From Brachynemurus nebulosus (taxonomy: Eukaryota > Arthropoda > Insecta > Neuroptera > Myrmeleontidae), in the NCBI GenBank assembly GCA_035578155.1, contig JAPWDM010000001.1:74284062-74348061 (forward strand): a stretch of 64,000 bases of DNA. The letters are read 5' to 3'. The notes beneath the pieces were generated by a model that did no database searches, was not told the origin of the DNA, and was given only the letters and a program-made list of their open reading frames with translations. Position 1 is the first letter of the stretch. The number at the start of each line of letters is the position of its first letter. This document shows, in pieces, positions 46,431 to 57,518 of the stretch. A program made the translations under genes and the position numbers.

Positions 46431-46590
46431 CGCATCCCCCCTATACTAAAACCAAAAGTAAAACGTTTTTTCGAAAAATGGCGCGTATTTTAAAAAAAAT
46501 TTAAAACAGCCTCATTTTTCCACACTTTTATCTGTCTAAACAGGAAAAAAAGAAAAAAATCACCAGGTTGGTGGGGGATGCATAATTCGT
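46430..46590. mobile_element. Small inverted-repeat element
   Basis: GTTACGCATCCCCCC at the left is inverted at the right as GTGGGGGATGCATAATTC, about 140 bp apart, with TATA next to it. It is probably a MITE; the family is unknown. Confidence 0.45.
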
Positions 46591-46884
46591 ATAATAATAA
46601 ACAACTGAGCCTTGTTTTATTAAAATTGGATAAAAAGTTGTAGGGTTAGTATTTGAGCAAACTTGAAAAAAGTCATTTTAAGAAAAACACATTTCAAGTT
46701 TTAATAAAATAAAATCTTCAAATAAAAGTTTCAATAAAATTTTACTTACCTGTCTTTCATAAAATACTTATAGGTAAACTTACTAATAGCTTTTTTTTTT
46801 ATTTGAATTTTGAACTGAAATTTTTGGCTCTCAGTCTCACATGTGTGGACATAGAAATGATTTAATGGTGAACATATATTTTTG

Positions 46885-47840
46885 GAATATTATCCCATTC
46901 TTTTAGAAAGTGTAGTTCCAAGCTCTTCCACGTATTTAGGTGGGGAGTTTACGATTTTTAACGCGTCTCTATCTCGCATATACTCTAAAGGATTAATATC
47001 AAGAAAAAATTCTGGCCACGCGACTGTATTAATTCCAACCTCTTCAATGTATTCTAAAACAGTTCTTGTTGTATGAGGACGAACATTATCGTACATTACC
47101 AAGAATTCTTTCGCAATTAACGCAGTAAAAGGTATAGTAGCATTTTGAAGAATGTCTCCAATGGAACTGTTTTTGAACCGTCATTGATAAAAATTAATGC
47201 GGTACGTACTTCCAAACTTACTCCATCCCAAAACCGTTATAGACTATGTTTGAAATGGAGTCGTTTATCTTAAACCAGATGGTGCAGAAAGTTCAGAACG
47301 GTATCGTCAGACTCGTAATCAATCACCTGAATGACATAAATGAAATTTTGATTCATCTGTAAAGAGTACACTTCTCCAGAATTCGATATTACAATTTCAG
47401 ATGCCTGTTTGAAAAATTTGGACATTATACTTTATGGTTTCTGGGAGGCTGTGATGCATTTATAGGTCTCCTACTTTTCAAATTGGCCTCCATAAAATGT
47501 CGTCTAACTTTTAGACTATTGACCCTCAAGCTGATGACTCAATTTTTTTACCTTGCTTATTGTAATTAGGAGGCGGTTTCGAGCCTCAAGATACGATAAG
47601 TGGTTATTTCTAAAAACATGAAGTTTAAGAAATCGATTACCTCTTCGTATGGCAACCCAGCACGACCACTTCCTTGCCCTCGACTGCAACTACCAATTTC
47701 TCTGAAATGCTGGACCGTAGTATAAATCGTTGTTTTTAACTTTCCAAGACTTTCTACCACATGTCGGTAGATTCTCCCATCCTCTATCAAAGCAACTACT
47801 TTTAAATATTTTACAATCAGGAACAATTTAGTAATCAATT
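46885..47840 (-). pseudogene. Tc1/mariner transposase pseudogene
   Basis: The N-terminal helix-turn-helix reads VALIEDGRIYRHVVESLGKL and HFREIGSCSRGQGSGR (47566-47838). The C-terminal catalytic part (46890-47102) has DNVRPHTTRTVLEYIEE, then AWPEFFLDINPLEYM where the family usually has W-x-x-x-SPDLNPIEH-x-W. The middle is broken by stops and frameshifts. The usual Asp/Glu positions are only partly kept. Confidence 0.75.
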
Positions 47841-47849
47841 AATTTAAAT

Positions 47850-48260
47850 TTGAATTTCCACTAAATAACCCGATTTAAAGTTCTTAAAAACAATATAATT
47901 GATAATTTTGCTGTAAATAGCAATAACCCAACTATTCGACGCTGTGCCTCTTTTTGACTGTATTTGAGTTTTAAAGGATAAACAAAAGGAAAAAATACGT
48001 ATAATAGTTACAAAAATAATCAACAACAATAATTGGTCATTTGAAATTCAAAATTATAGGGAAAATTATTTTAATTATAAACTATGTAAAAAACATACTT
48101 TTTCTTTTGTCCGGAATCTCTTGATATTATTAGCCATTTCAGTAAAAAGGAAACAAACGTGATATAATACAACACAAAAAAATAATACAATACAAAATAA
48201 AATATATACAGTAAAGATAAAAATTAAATTCTGTAAATATATAAAAGTACTAACAAGAAA
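47850..48260. other. No recognised gene
   Basis: AT-rich spacer with many AATA-type words; no conserved frame. Confidence 0.4.
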
Positions 48261-48267
48261 AAGTGTT

Positions 48268-48502
48268 TTAATACTGGACCACCCACTGCTGGGTAAAGGC
48301 CTTCCCCAATAATTCCTGTTCCTTCCTATTCTGTGTATTCCTCCACCAAAAACAGTTTGTTTTCTCTAGTTCATCGCGCCAATTGGTCGACCATTGTTTC
48401 TTTTCCCTTGGCATGGGATCCATTGGGTTACCACTTTTTGCCCATCTATCGTTTTGCATACGAGTAGAATAGCTGAGCGGGTTCTGGGCCACCGCAAAAC
48501 GG
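48268..48502 (-). pseudogene. LINE RT C-terminal remnant
   Basis: The minus-strand frame has a WRDELEKT block, a RNTQNRKEQELLGKAFTQQW end and a stop shortly after. This is the usual end of RTE/Jockey-like LINE proteins (W-x-DDI, AQDR-x-x-W-x-x-LGEA(F/Y)-x-QQW). Its upstream side is cut at the left end of Polinton B, which therefore seems to have inserted into or next to it. Confidence 0.6.
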
Positions 48503-49697
48503 AGTAACTTGAACCCCTTTGACGATGTTTGAAAGCGTGTGACTTACGGTCCTATTGTACCCATTTTACGGTACTACACATTCCGAACTGATGAGTCATC
48601 AAACTGTATCGATGTGCAAACCTTGACCTTTGACCCGGCACGTACTGAGTACATGTATTTAAAATTTGTTGTTGACATTTGACCCCAACACTCGCTTATA
48701 CTGTTAGCCTTGAAATTCCTAAGAGGTGAGTCAATACCAGCGACCAAATTAATTTATGTTAACCCATTATGCATCATCACAATTTACTTATAACAATTTC
48801 ATTTTGTGTTAACCCATTACCAGCCAAACCTAACGCATGCGCAGACTGAATTTAAGTACACGACGCATGCGCAGACTGAATTTTAGGTTACAATTTGATA
48901 GATGAGGCACACTACCGCGTCTAAAATGTGGGGAATACCCTAACTCGGGAGTGGCCCCAAATTTTTGACACCGTACTGTACTTAAATTTTTGGTACACTA
49001 CCGTGTCAAAAGTGTGGACCCCCCTGGTCAAAAAGGTATCCGATCACTTTTTGAAACGTACTGTACGTGCAAACCTTGGCCCCAACACGCGCTTGCCTTA
49101 AGTACGTCATCTTAAACGAACTATCACGTCAAAAAATGTGGGGAATACCCTAACTCGGGGGTGGCCCCAAATTTTTGACGCCGTACTGTACTTAAATTTT
49201 TGGTACACTACCGTGTCAAAAGTGCGGGCCCCCCTGACCAAAAAGGTATCCGACCACTTTTTGAAGCGTACTGTACGTGCAAACCTTGACCCCAACACGC
49301 GCTTGCCTTAATTACGTCATCTTAAACGAACTACCAAGTCAAAAATGTGGGGAATACCCTAACCCAAGGGGTGGCCGCTAAATTTTGTGGGGGCACTGTA
49401 CCAAGCGCTAGCCGCAATCATGACTTCAGGCTCCAGATTCCAGACTCCAGATTTCTGACCGCTACTGTACTGCCGGAAATTTGGGTGTCAACTGTACTTG
49501 AGGTTTTTTTTGTATATGAGTCAGCACTTTATAAGATGTTTATTTAATAAAAACTCGTGACTTTATACGGTTTGAGTTTGTTTATTTAAGATTTTTTTAG
49601 CTGACTTAGGATGATGTAATTTCATGATATGTTTGCATCATAGCCAGAGGGGAATTTTATTTAAAAGCAAGTCACAACTTGTCAGTTCCAGGAATTT
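48503..49697 (+). repeat. Left terminal inverted repeat of Polinton B
   Basis: Closely related to the arms of Polinton A (GACCTTTGACCCGGCACGTA, ACGCATGCGCAGACTGAATT twice, GTGGGGAATACCCTAA). It contains tandem subunits of about 210 bp starting near 48911, 49126 and 49336, each with the motifs ACGTCAAAAATGTGGGG and ATCCGATCACTTTTTGAA. The inner edge is where similarity with the right TIR stops, just after GTCAGTTCCAGGAATTT. Confidence 0.85.
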
Positions 49698-50236
49698 GTT
49701 TACATTAATGTCCTCGTAAATCATTAATTTAGCAATGTTTATTTAAGATTTTGCTGACTCATACTCAGATATTTTTTTTAGTTTGTTTATTTATATAAGT
49801 TTTAGTTTAAAAAATGTTTATTTAAGATTTTGACAACACAGCAATTTCTTTGTTTGATCTCAAATACGAAATAATTTTCTCGGAATTTTTAATTTATGGC
49901 CTGATAATAATCGGGGGTTTTTTCAATTTGTTTATTTATATAAGTTTTAATTTTAAAAAATTGTTTATTTAAGATTAGTCAGCAATTCTTTTATTAGGTT
50001 TCAAATGCGAAATAAATTTCTCGGAATTTGACATTTGACCTTCGGTTATTTGCGTTGTAAAAATTCTGAGCCAGCATTTTTTGTGATTCCCCTCCAGAAT
50101 TTTTCGAGCAGTCAAAATCGTATAAATTGAGGTCTGCGTGCCCCCTCAAATCACTTCTTCAGCAAACTTCAAGCAGTTAATATTGTTATTGTTGCAAGAA
50201 TTTGTATCGAGATTTTTTTAAAATTAAAATACAACA
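49698..50236. repeat. AT-rich leader with a duplication, polymerase promoter
   Basis: Two related segments (about 49780-49895 and 49925-50035) share GTTTGTTTATTTATATAAGT, TGTTTATTTAAGAT and TTTCTCGGAATTT in the same order. The region ends with a TATA box (TATAAATT, 50121-50128) and an initiator-like TCACTT about 30 bp on, before the polymerase ATG at 50237. Confidence 0.65.
50121..50128 (+). promoter_or_regulatory. TATA box of the polymerase gene
   Basis: TATAAATT about 110 bp before the first coding exon, with initiator-like sequence near 50151-50160. Confidence 0.5.
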
Positions 50237-50483
50237 ATGGCTTCATTAAACGACGTGGCAACTAGAATGGTGGAAAATGTACGAAACGCGCTATCATTAC
50301 TGGAAATGGATACCCGGGATGCAGATGAATTGGAAAAATGGATGAAACACACAAATACCAACATACGACTAATCAACAAGGCTATACGTGGAGCGGAAAA
50401 TTTGGGACAACGGAAACACTTCGAGTCATGTGCGGGAAAAATGAAAGGATTTCGAATCAGAATGAAGGCGCTACGAAAACATG
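50237..50483 (+). CDS. polB: PolB, first coding exon
   Basis: ATG frame of 82 codons plus one base, rich in charged helix-forming residues (KWMKHTNTNIRLINKAIR). It ends exactly at a consensus donor GTAAGT (50484). The acceptor TTGATTGTTTCAG ends at 50628, and the split codon continues in frame into the long polymerase ORF. The second exon has an ATG at 50613 inside the intron, but the splice signals and the matching phase favour a joined gene of about 1242 codons, a usual size for Polinton polymerases. The N-terminal exon has no motif I recognise; an N-terminal DNA-binding or terminal-protein-like role is only a guess. Confidence 0.7.
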
Positions 50484-50628
50484 GTAAGTTTTTTCAAATA
50501 TAAATTTATTTTTTAATGATTTTTTTATAATTTTGATATATCAACATGGTAAGTTTTTTAAATAAAAAAATTTTTTTTAATGATTTTTTATAAATTTGAT
50601 AAATAATTTTTTATGTTGATTGTTTCAG
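50484..50628 (+). other. PolB intron with a duplicated donor
   Basis: A 145-bp AT-rich GT-AG intron. An internal duplication of about 67 bp repeats ACATGGTAAGTTTTTT-AAATA at about 50479 and 50545, so a second perfect GTAAGT lies inside. Use of the second site would insert about 66 bp that include a stop. Confidence 0.65.
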
Positions 50629-53600
50629 GTGCCGGCATGAATCGAAATCAACGTAAAAGATCTGATAGAATTCAATGGGCTGACGTGGAATCCGCATTTG
50701 CAAGTCGAATACGAACGGGAGTGGTTACCAACATAACACACATAGAGCCAAAGGACTTTTTAGACGACGCTACATCGATGTTCACTCGGCGAATACAAAA
50801 TATATTAAAAAAATACTTAACGATAAAAGTCAACACAACGTTTTGCGGGTTATTTGTGAAAACTGATGGTGACGAGGATAAATACGACATGAAACATTTC
50901 AATACACCGAATATCATAATAGATCGTGGAACAAACCTAAAACAGTGCTACATGGAACATGTACGGGAACCAATTTTGAGAAAATTGAGCGAGTTTACCG
51001 AGTCGGGGAGCGGATGGGCTTTATCAAGCATAATCAACCTAGCTGTGAACGTGAACAAATATACACCTTTTCGTGGATCAAGCTACATCGAATTACCACA
51101 GGAAATAAAAACTAAAAAAGCATGTATTAACATCCAAAACTTCAACGATGACGCCTGTTTCGCGTGGGCAGTGGTATCTGCACTTTATCCAGCTACACGG
51201 GGTAATCATCCATATCGAACCAGCTCTTACCCACACTACTCAACGGTGCTAAATTTAGACGGGATACAGTTTCCAATGACGATCCAACAACTGAGCAAAT
51301 TCGAGAAACAGAACCCAACAATATCAGTCAACGTGTTTATACTAAAAAAACAAAATGGATATTTTGAAACCGTACCTGCTGCGCTAACGAGAGAGAAGAA
51401 ACAAAACCACATAAACCTTTTAATGATCCAGAACGAGTATTACGAGGATGAAGACAACGAACAGGACAACGATCAAGATTTACGCTACCATTTCTGTTGG
51501 ATTAAGGACTTATCGCGACTTGTGTCAAGACAACTAGCAAACACCAAGAGTAAAAAATACATCTGTGATCGATGCTTAAATTACTTTCGCACAGAAGATA
51601 AACTGATAAAACATACAGAAGACTGCGTGAACATGAACAACTGTCGGGTTATAATGCCGGAAGGGAAAAGCAAATACATATCATTCAAGAACTACAGCAA
51701 CAAGAAACGTGTTCCATTTATAATTTACGCCGACGTGGAATCATTCCTACAACCTGTGACGGGAAACGAAAATCAGAAGAATACAACAACGTACCAACAA
51801 CATCGGGCATACAGTATCGGTTACTACTTTCACTGCTCCTACAACAACCAACTAAGCTACTATCGATCATACCGCGGACCAAATTGCGAAAAATGGTTCG
51901 CGGAAGAATTGGCAACGTTACGTGAAAATATCTTGGAACCCATATACGACAACATAATACCAATGAACGAGTTAACACCAGAGGAACAACAGCAACTTAA
52001 ACAACGAAGTACCGGGTGCCACATCTGCGAGAAACCATTCAAACCTGAGGATATTGTGGTTCGTGATCATAACCACTTCACCGGCGAATACAATGGACCT
52101 GCGCACAAAGGATGCAACTTGAATTATAAGGATTTTCATATGATTCCTGTTGTATTCCATAACTTGAGTGGTTATGATGCACATTTCGTAATAAAGGATA
52201 TAGCAACAGCATTCGAGGGACGTGTCGACTTACTACCAATCAACAAGGAACGATATATTGCATTCACTAAACATGTTACGGGCAGCGAAATTACATTTAG
52301 ATTCATCGACTCTTTCCGATTTATGGCATCAAGTTTGGATAAATTATCTTCATATCTCAACGAGTTCAACATAGTTAAATCACAATTTCCGGATACCGAC
52401 TACAAATTACTTACGCGCAAAGGTGTTTTTCCGTACGACTACATATCAGGCTGGGATAAATTGGAAGAAACATGTTTACCATCACGGGAGAAATTCTACA
52501 ATCGACTCAACGACAACGATATCACCATGGATGATTATACACACGCACAAAAAGTTTGGGATACATTCAACATACAGACGCTTGGAGAATACTCGGATTT
52601 ATATATGAAAACGGATATACTACTACTCGCGGATGTTTTCGAGAATTTTCGGGACACATGCATGCGCACACACGGATTGGATCCAGCTCATTACTACACG
52701 ACGCCGGGACTTACGTGGGATGCAGCCTTAAAATATACAAAAGTGGAGTTGGAACTGATATCTGATGTGGATCAATTATTATTCATTGAACGTGGTATTC
52801 GAGGTGGATTGAGCCAGTGTAGTAACCGATACGCAACAGCAAACAATAAATATATGAACACCTACGATCCGGATGAGGAATCAAAATACCTGATGTACTA
52901 CGACGTGAACAACTTGTATGGATGGGCAATGTCACAATACTTACCAACGGGAAATTTCAAATGGATGGATAATACCGAGATAGATGTTCAACAAATACCT
53001 GATGATTCACCAATAGGATATTTACTGGAAGTGGATTTGGAATACCCAAGAGAGCTGCACGATAAACACAACGATTTACCATTATGCCCAGAGAGAATGT
53101 GTGCACCCGGTACTAAACAGGAAATGTTACTGGCAACGCTATACAACAAACAGAAATACGTGATACACTATCGGAACCTGAAACAATGTCTACAACACGG
53201 GATGAAATTAAAGAAAATACATAGAGTGCTACAATTCGATCAATCACCTTGGCTCAAATCCTACATAGATTTAAACACAGCTTTGCGACAAACGGCGGGA
53301 AACGAATTCGAGAAAAATCTCTACAAGCTACTCAACAACGCGGTCTTCGGGAAAACGATGGAAAACGTACGGAAACACTCGATTGTGAAATTGTTAACGA
53401 AATGGTATGGACGATATGGTGCGGAAGTTATGATAGCAAAACCGAATTTCCACAGCCGCACCATATTTGACGAGAATCTTATTGCAGTCGAACTACGAAA
53501 AACGGAAGTGTTTATGAACAAACCAATATACGTCGGGCAAGCAATTCTGGATATTTCGAAAACATGTGTCTACGATTTTCATTACAACTACATACAGCCA

Positions 53601-54110
53601 ACGTTCGGGAACAACAGCAAATTACTCTACACAGACACGGATTCATTGATTTACGAGATAAAATGCTCAGATATTTACGAAATAATGAAACGAGATATTC
53701 AATACTTCGATACGTCGGATTACAACGCGGATAATCAATATAACATGCCAAGAGTCAATAAGAAAATACCCGGGTTAATGAAGGATGAGCTAAATGGACG
53801 AATCTTTACAAAATTTGTGGGCTTAAGATCGAAAATGTATAGTTGTCAAGTGGACGGCGAGGATCACACGAAGAAAGCGAAAGGTGTAAAGAACTCTGTG
53901 GTTAAGAAAACGATAACTTTCAACGATTACGTGGACTGTCTAAAACACAATACAATCATAAACCGACAACAAAACCTGATACAATCGAAAAAACATAACG
54001 TGTATAGTGTAACTCAGAACAAGGTGGCGCTCAGCCCGTACGATACGAAACGATATATTGTGGAGGGGGAAACGGATACTTTAGCATGGGGACATTACTC
54101 ATTAAATTAG
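50629..54110 (+). CDS. polB: Protein-primed family B DNA polymerase, second exon
   Basis: Replicative polymerase of the element, about 1160 codons in this exon without a break. Counting from 50613: a C2H2-like finger (CDRC...HTEDC, about 318-336), ExoI IIYADVES (about 368), an endonuclease VII-like zinc/HNH insertion (CHIC, RDHNHFTGEYNG, GCN; about 468-502), ExoII FHNLSGYDAHF (about 515), ExoIII YSDLYMKTDILLLADVF (about 659), motif A DVNNLYGWAMSQYLP (about 762), motif B LLNNAVFGKTMENV (about 907) and motif C YTDTDSLIYE (about 1006). All proofreading and polymerase carboxylates are present. It starts DNA synthesis from a protein primer at the TIR ends (family knowledge). The next gene begins 13 bp after its stop on the same strand. 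Confidence 0.93.
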
Positions 54111-54123
54111 TACGCAAGTGGAA

Positions 54124-54873
54124 ATGGCATCGTCATCATCGGCTTACTGGAAACGGCTACAAATATTTTCAAGTGAACTGGATAAACTACGTAAACGGGT
54201 TGATACCTACGAAAAAACAATTGATGCTATTGTAAAAATGCAAAATTTGAAATTGTCTGAACCGGAATCAATGGAGTGGGATAAAATGGATGTTTCAATT
54301 GGTGAATTTTTCGAACGTGAACCAATGCTGCTGAACGAACTGACTTTGGAAACATTTCTTCAAATCTACAAGTGGATCAGTTTGAATGTGCTGAAAAGTT
54401 ATGGTGCAAAAATCATACAACGCGCCTGGATTTGGTTACCATCCGATTATCGAGCCATGTTTCAAGAATGTGAACCATGTTTTGAACATTATAATCGACC
54501 ATGGCAACAAGATCATATTGATGGACCACCTGGTTTGAAAATTCGCTGTGAAATGTGCAAGAATGGCGTGAAAATGGAGGAAAACTTTCAACCGCCCGTT
54601 GGTGAACCATTGACATTTGCAACACGGATTTCACACGTTGAAGACATATTTCTGACTCATCCTTATTTGTATACAAAAGTCAGAAATTTCGATATGTTAT
54701 TATACTTAACAAAACAACTATTGAAATATGATATTTGGGTGCAACATCTGTATGCATATATGATACCCGAATATGCACAACGAATTTGTCAAGTATGGGA
54801 TCAGTTACCTGAAAACATGAAACAATTACGTTCGGGTGTTATTGAATATATAAACAAATCATACAATTTTTAA
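54124..54873 (+). CDS. Unknown protein with two CxxC pairs (249 aa)
   Basis: ATG at 54124 (an in-frame GTG lies at 54118), directly after the polymerase stop, so probably on the same transcript or a late start. It has a predicted coiled coil near the N-terminus (SELDKLRKRVDTYEKTI), then ECEPC and RCEMC pairs with histidines between (CFEHY, QQDH), suggesting one zinc site. The C-terminal half is rich in aromatic and hydrophobic helices (YLTKQLLKYDIWVQHLYAYM). I do not recognise the family. It is convergent with the integrase operon. Confidence 0.7.
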   Translation: MASSSSAYWKRLQIFSSELDKLRKRVDTYEKTIDAIVKMQNLKLSEPESMEWDKMDVSIGEFFEREPMLLNELTLETFLQIYKWISLNVLKSYGAKIIQRAWIWLPSDYRAMFQECEPCFEHYNRPWQQDHIDGPPGLKIRCEMCKNGVKMEENFQPPVGEPLTFATRISHVEDIFLTHPYLYTKVRNFDMLLYLTKQLLKYDIWVQHLYAYMIPEYAQRICQVWDQLPENMKQLRSGVIEYINKSYNF

Positions 54874-55093
54874 TATTTATTTATTGTAAAAAATAATTCA
54901 TATACATTTATTGTAAAAAAATATTTCATATACAAAACATTTATTGTAAAAAATATTACATATACATTTATTGTGAAAATATTTTGTATTCATACTTATA
55001 TTTTAAAAATAAAGAACAATAATTATTTATATATATGTGTTATTTATTTGAAAAAAACATTTTTATCTTACAGATTATCAAAAATTAGATTGT
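54874..55093. terminator. Convergent 3' region with short tandem repeats
   Basis: AT-rich repeats of CATTTATTGTAAAAAATATT (about 30-36 bp period, four copies) between two convergent genes. It contains AATAAA on the plus strand (about 55009) and similar signals on the minus strand, so it probably carries poly(A) sites for both. Confidence 0.5.
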
Positions 55094-56020
55094 TTAAACA
55101 ATATCAGATTCTTGAATCCAGCTGTTGTTATCCGATGGGAAACCAAGCCACTTGACCAATACTTTCCCATCACGTCTCTTCAGAATTCGTTCCACGAGGT
55201 ACACATCAGGATATTTAACTTTCTGTAGTTCATACTCGTAAAAGCTGCCTCGGATAGGCCGTTGATTGATATCTTCAAGTAAATATGTGACCGGATTTGT
55301 ATGTTTAACTTTGACGATTTTAAAAATTTCCGTAGACCAATTCGGTGTGTAGCCTTTTTCAAAGATCGATTTAAATTTGCTAATTCGAACAAAGTCGTTA
55401 ACTTTATACTTGGCTGCACCAGCAATTTTTATATTACTGTATACATTAGATAATAAATATGCTTCATTATCAGCAGTGACATCTCGTGGAGCCATTTTGA
55501 TTGTACGATGCTTTGTTCTATTATATTCATCAACTAAATCGTTAATTAATTGCAACCATTTATAATTACCGTTTAGAGAAAAAGCACGCCAAAGTTTATT
55601 CTTAATGGTACGATTAAAACGTTCAACGATTGAAGCTTTTAACGTACTATATGTAGAATAATGATTAATATTATGTTTTTCCATTAACGCCTTAAAGTTA
55701 CTATTAAAAAATTCTCGGCCGTCGTCTGTTTGAAGGTGCGTCGGTGTGCGCTTGCTCTGTTTGAATATCGATTCCATGGCAGCAGTAACAAGCACTCCAG
55801 ATTTATCTTTTACCGGTACAGTCCAAGCATACTTCGAAAATGTGTCAATAGCTGTCAACAGGTACCTATATCCATGATTTTCTTTCGCATAAGCACCCAT
55901 TTCAACAAGATCAGCTTGCCATAAATCATCGATACCCTTAGTTATAACACGACGCCTTTTGAAATTTTTACGAGCCGGTTTGTGTAATTCGCTTACAACT
56001 TGTTCTTTAACTTTACTCAT
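55094..56020 (-). CDS. Retroviral-type integrase with C-terminal chromodomain
   Basis: 308 codons from an ATG that overlaps the stop of the upstream ORF (ATGAGTAA). The RNase H-fold core has D37 (WQADLVEM), D99 (QTDDGREFF) and E133 (SIVERFNRT), a D-x61-D-x33-E pattern, followed by a conserved YNRTKHRTI region. Residues 274-308 (YLVERILKRRDGKVLVKWLG, then NNSWIQESDI) form a chromodomain with its aromatic residues present. The chromodomain could steer insertion to methylated histones; that is known for some chromodomain integrases and is inference here. The N-terminal HHCC zinc finger is missing; the protein starts close to the core, so a separate N-terminal piece or shorter form is possible. 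Confidence 0.92.
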   Translation of the reverse strand: MSKVKEQVVSELHKPARKNFKRRRVITKGIDDLWQADLVEMGAYAKENHGYRYLLTAIDTFSKYAWTVPVKDKSGVLVTAAMESIFKQSKRTPTHLQTDDGREFFNSNFKALMEKHNINHYSTYSTLKASIVERFNRTIKNKLWRAFSLNGNYKWLQLINDLVDEYNRTKHRTIKMAPRDVTADNEAYLLSNVYSNIKIAGAAKYKVNDFVRISKFKSIFEKGYTPNWSTEIFKIVKVKHTNPVTYLLEDINQRPIRGSFYEYELQKVKYPDVYLVERILKRRDGKVLVKWLGFPSDNNSWIQESDIV

Positions 56021-56429
56021 CTTGAACTGTTGGCATGGTATTTACAGTGAGTTGCTTATATAGGTTCGAAATAAATTGTATTTTATTTTCTAATTGCTTA
56101 AATTTAACGTGAAATTCCTCTTTAAATACCGCATTTGCAATAGTTTCCATTACCATTTTCAACTCATTATCCATGTTCTCCAAATGACTAAGTTTTGCGG
56201 TTACAATTGATTCAAATTGTTTATGTGAATTTTCAAGTGTTGTCATACCGTCCGAAATTTTAGCAAGCGCTTCATTAAGAAAAGCCAAGTTAACAGCATC
56301 AGCTTTATGTTTAGGTGTGCGAACGTTTGTCAGACGTTTACCTTTCATATCGTAATCACCATTCGTTGTTAAATTAATGGAAGCGGCTTTTCCGCCACTG
56401 CTGAATCGACCGAATTTGTCAACGCTCAT
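56013..56429 (-). CDS. Fibre-like coiled-coil protein (138 aa)
   Basis: Intact ATG frame. Residues about 20-50 (LTTNGDYDMKGKRLTNVRTP, then KADAVNLAFLNE) match a motif found in phage and viral fibre proteins: a G-D-x-DM-x-x-x-(K/R)-(I/L)-x-N-(V/L) block, then P and DAVN-x-x-(Y/F)-L. The rest is heptad-like and probably a trimeric coiled coil. A role as a fibre or spike is inferred. A TATA-like AATAAATA lies upstream and overlaps the stop of the 313-aa gene. The stop overlaps the integrase start. Confidence 0.65.
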   Translation of the reverse strand: MSVDKFGRFSSGGKAASINLTTNGDYDMKGKRLTNVRTPKHKADAVNLAFLNEALAKISDGMTTLENSHKQFESIVTAKLSHLENMDNELKMVMETIANAVFKEEFHVKFKQLENKIQFISNLYKQLTVNTMPTVQDE

Positions 56430-56467
56430 GTTTGAAATGACTATCTAATCAGGTTGATCACCTGTAT

Positions 56468-57409
56468 TTATTCTATTACATCAGCCTCGCGCAATTCCTC
56501 TAAAATGGCTTGTATCTCATTTTGATGATTGGTGTGTCCAGCTTGCTGTGACGCAACCAATAATATTAGTCTATCGATAAGTTCGTCTATATCATTCCAA
56601 TAACGATAATCAATCGTTTGATTAGCATCATAATGCATTAAACCGGAACCGGTTGGTTGTCGTTTGGGTGTTGACGTGTACCTTGGTGACGATGGAAAAA
56701 GTTTTTTTATAATTATTCTATACTTATAACTTTGATTTGAATTAACTGGTGCATTAATATTATAACTTCTTTTATGCGCATTAGTACTTTTTAAAATGGT
56801 CTTATAAGTATCTAAATCCGACTCTGTGTATACATGATGATTTGGATATTTTTTAAACATTAACTCAAAGAGACCTTCAGTACCGGGGTAAACGATGTTG
56901 TTAATAATAAAATTATCATCAATTATATCCAATTCAGAATTACCAATCATCCATTTATTTGTTCGCTCATCTATACGCGGTCCATAGGTACGATCAAGGG
57001 TTCTTTTAGCTCTACGTGTGGTTGCCAACGTGAGATATTTTTCAGCTAGTGCACCAACATAGGGTTTTGCTGTAGGTTGACTACTTTGTTCCATAAGCGT
57101 TGACCTAAATATCTCAGTATCATCATCATTATTATCATTACTAAGAAAATGTGACTTTATATCGACATCAGAATCGGTTGAAAAACGTGCTTTTTTAATT
57201 TTAGGTTTTTCATCTTTAAGCAAGAAACTTTTTATTGGTTCATTTCTTATTTCAGCAGCTAGTTCCTTAAGTGGCTCCGTTATTGGCTTAAATGATTCTT
57301 GTAAATTTTTCTCTCGTTTAAACTGACTATCTTTGAGCGCACGGTATTTGGCGCGTATAGATTTTGTAGCATTGATGATTTTTCGTTTTAGCTCCCGTTC
57401 GCTATCCAT
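56468..57409 (-). CDS. Polinton-conserved protein of unknown function (313 aa)
   Basis: Intact. It has a basic N-terminal helix (RELKRKIINATKSIRAKYRA), an acidic linker, a conserved middle region (YG-x-R-x-D, GTEGLFELMFKKYPNH, YTESDLDTYKTILKSTNAHK), and a C-terminal block YWNDIDELIDRLILL that ends ILEELREADVIE. The middle is widespread in repeat-encoded insect proteins as far as I recall; its function is unknown to me. The N- and C-terminal blocks are shared with the zinc-finger protein of Polinton A (16084-16950). The 21-bp array begins about 110 bp upstream of its ATG. It could be a capsid-associated or regulatory protein. Confidence 0.75.
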   Translation of the reverse strand: MDSERELKRKIINATKSIRAKYRALKDSQFKREKNLQESFKPITEPLKELAAEIRNEPIKSFLLKDEKPKIKKARFSTDSDVDIKSHFLSNDNNDDDTEIFRSTLMEQSSQPTAKPYVGALAEKYLTLATTRRAKRTLDRTYGPRIDERTNKWMIGNSELDIIDDNFIINNIVYPGTEGLFELMFKKYPNHHVYTESDLDTYKTILKSTNAHKRSYNINAPVNSNQSYKYRIIIKKLFPSSPRYTSTPKRQPTGSGLMHYDANQTIDYRYWNDIDELIDRLILLVASQQAGHTNHQNEIQAILEELREADVIE

Positions 57410-57518
57410 AGTGTGTGCGTGCTTATGCTATTACAGTTTACTAGCAAATGTGCAGTGTGAACGTGTACACAGCCATTTTATAGCTTTTTCGAACCGAATT
57501 GATGAACTGAACAGAGAT

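Noticed and set aside
55094..56020. LTR retrotransposon, because of the integrase
   Set aside because: No gag, protease-RT or LTRs lie nearby; the integrase is embedded in a Polinton gene set and has the usual Polinton context.
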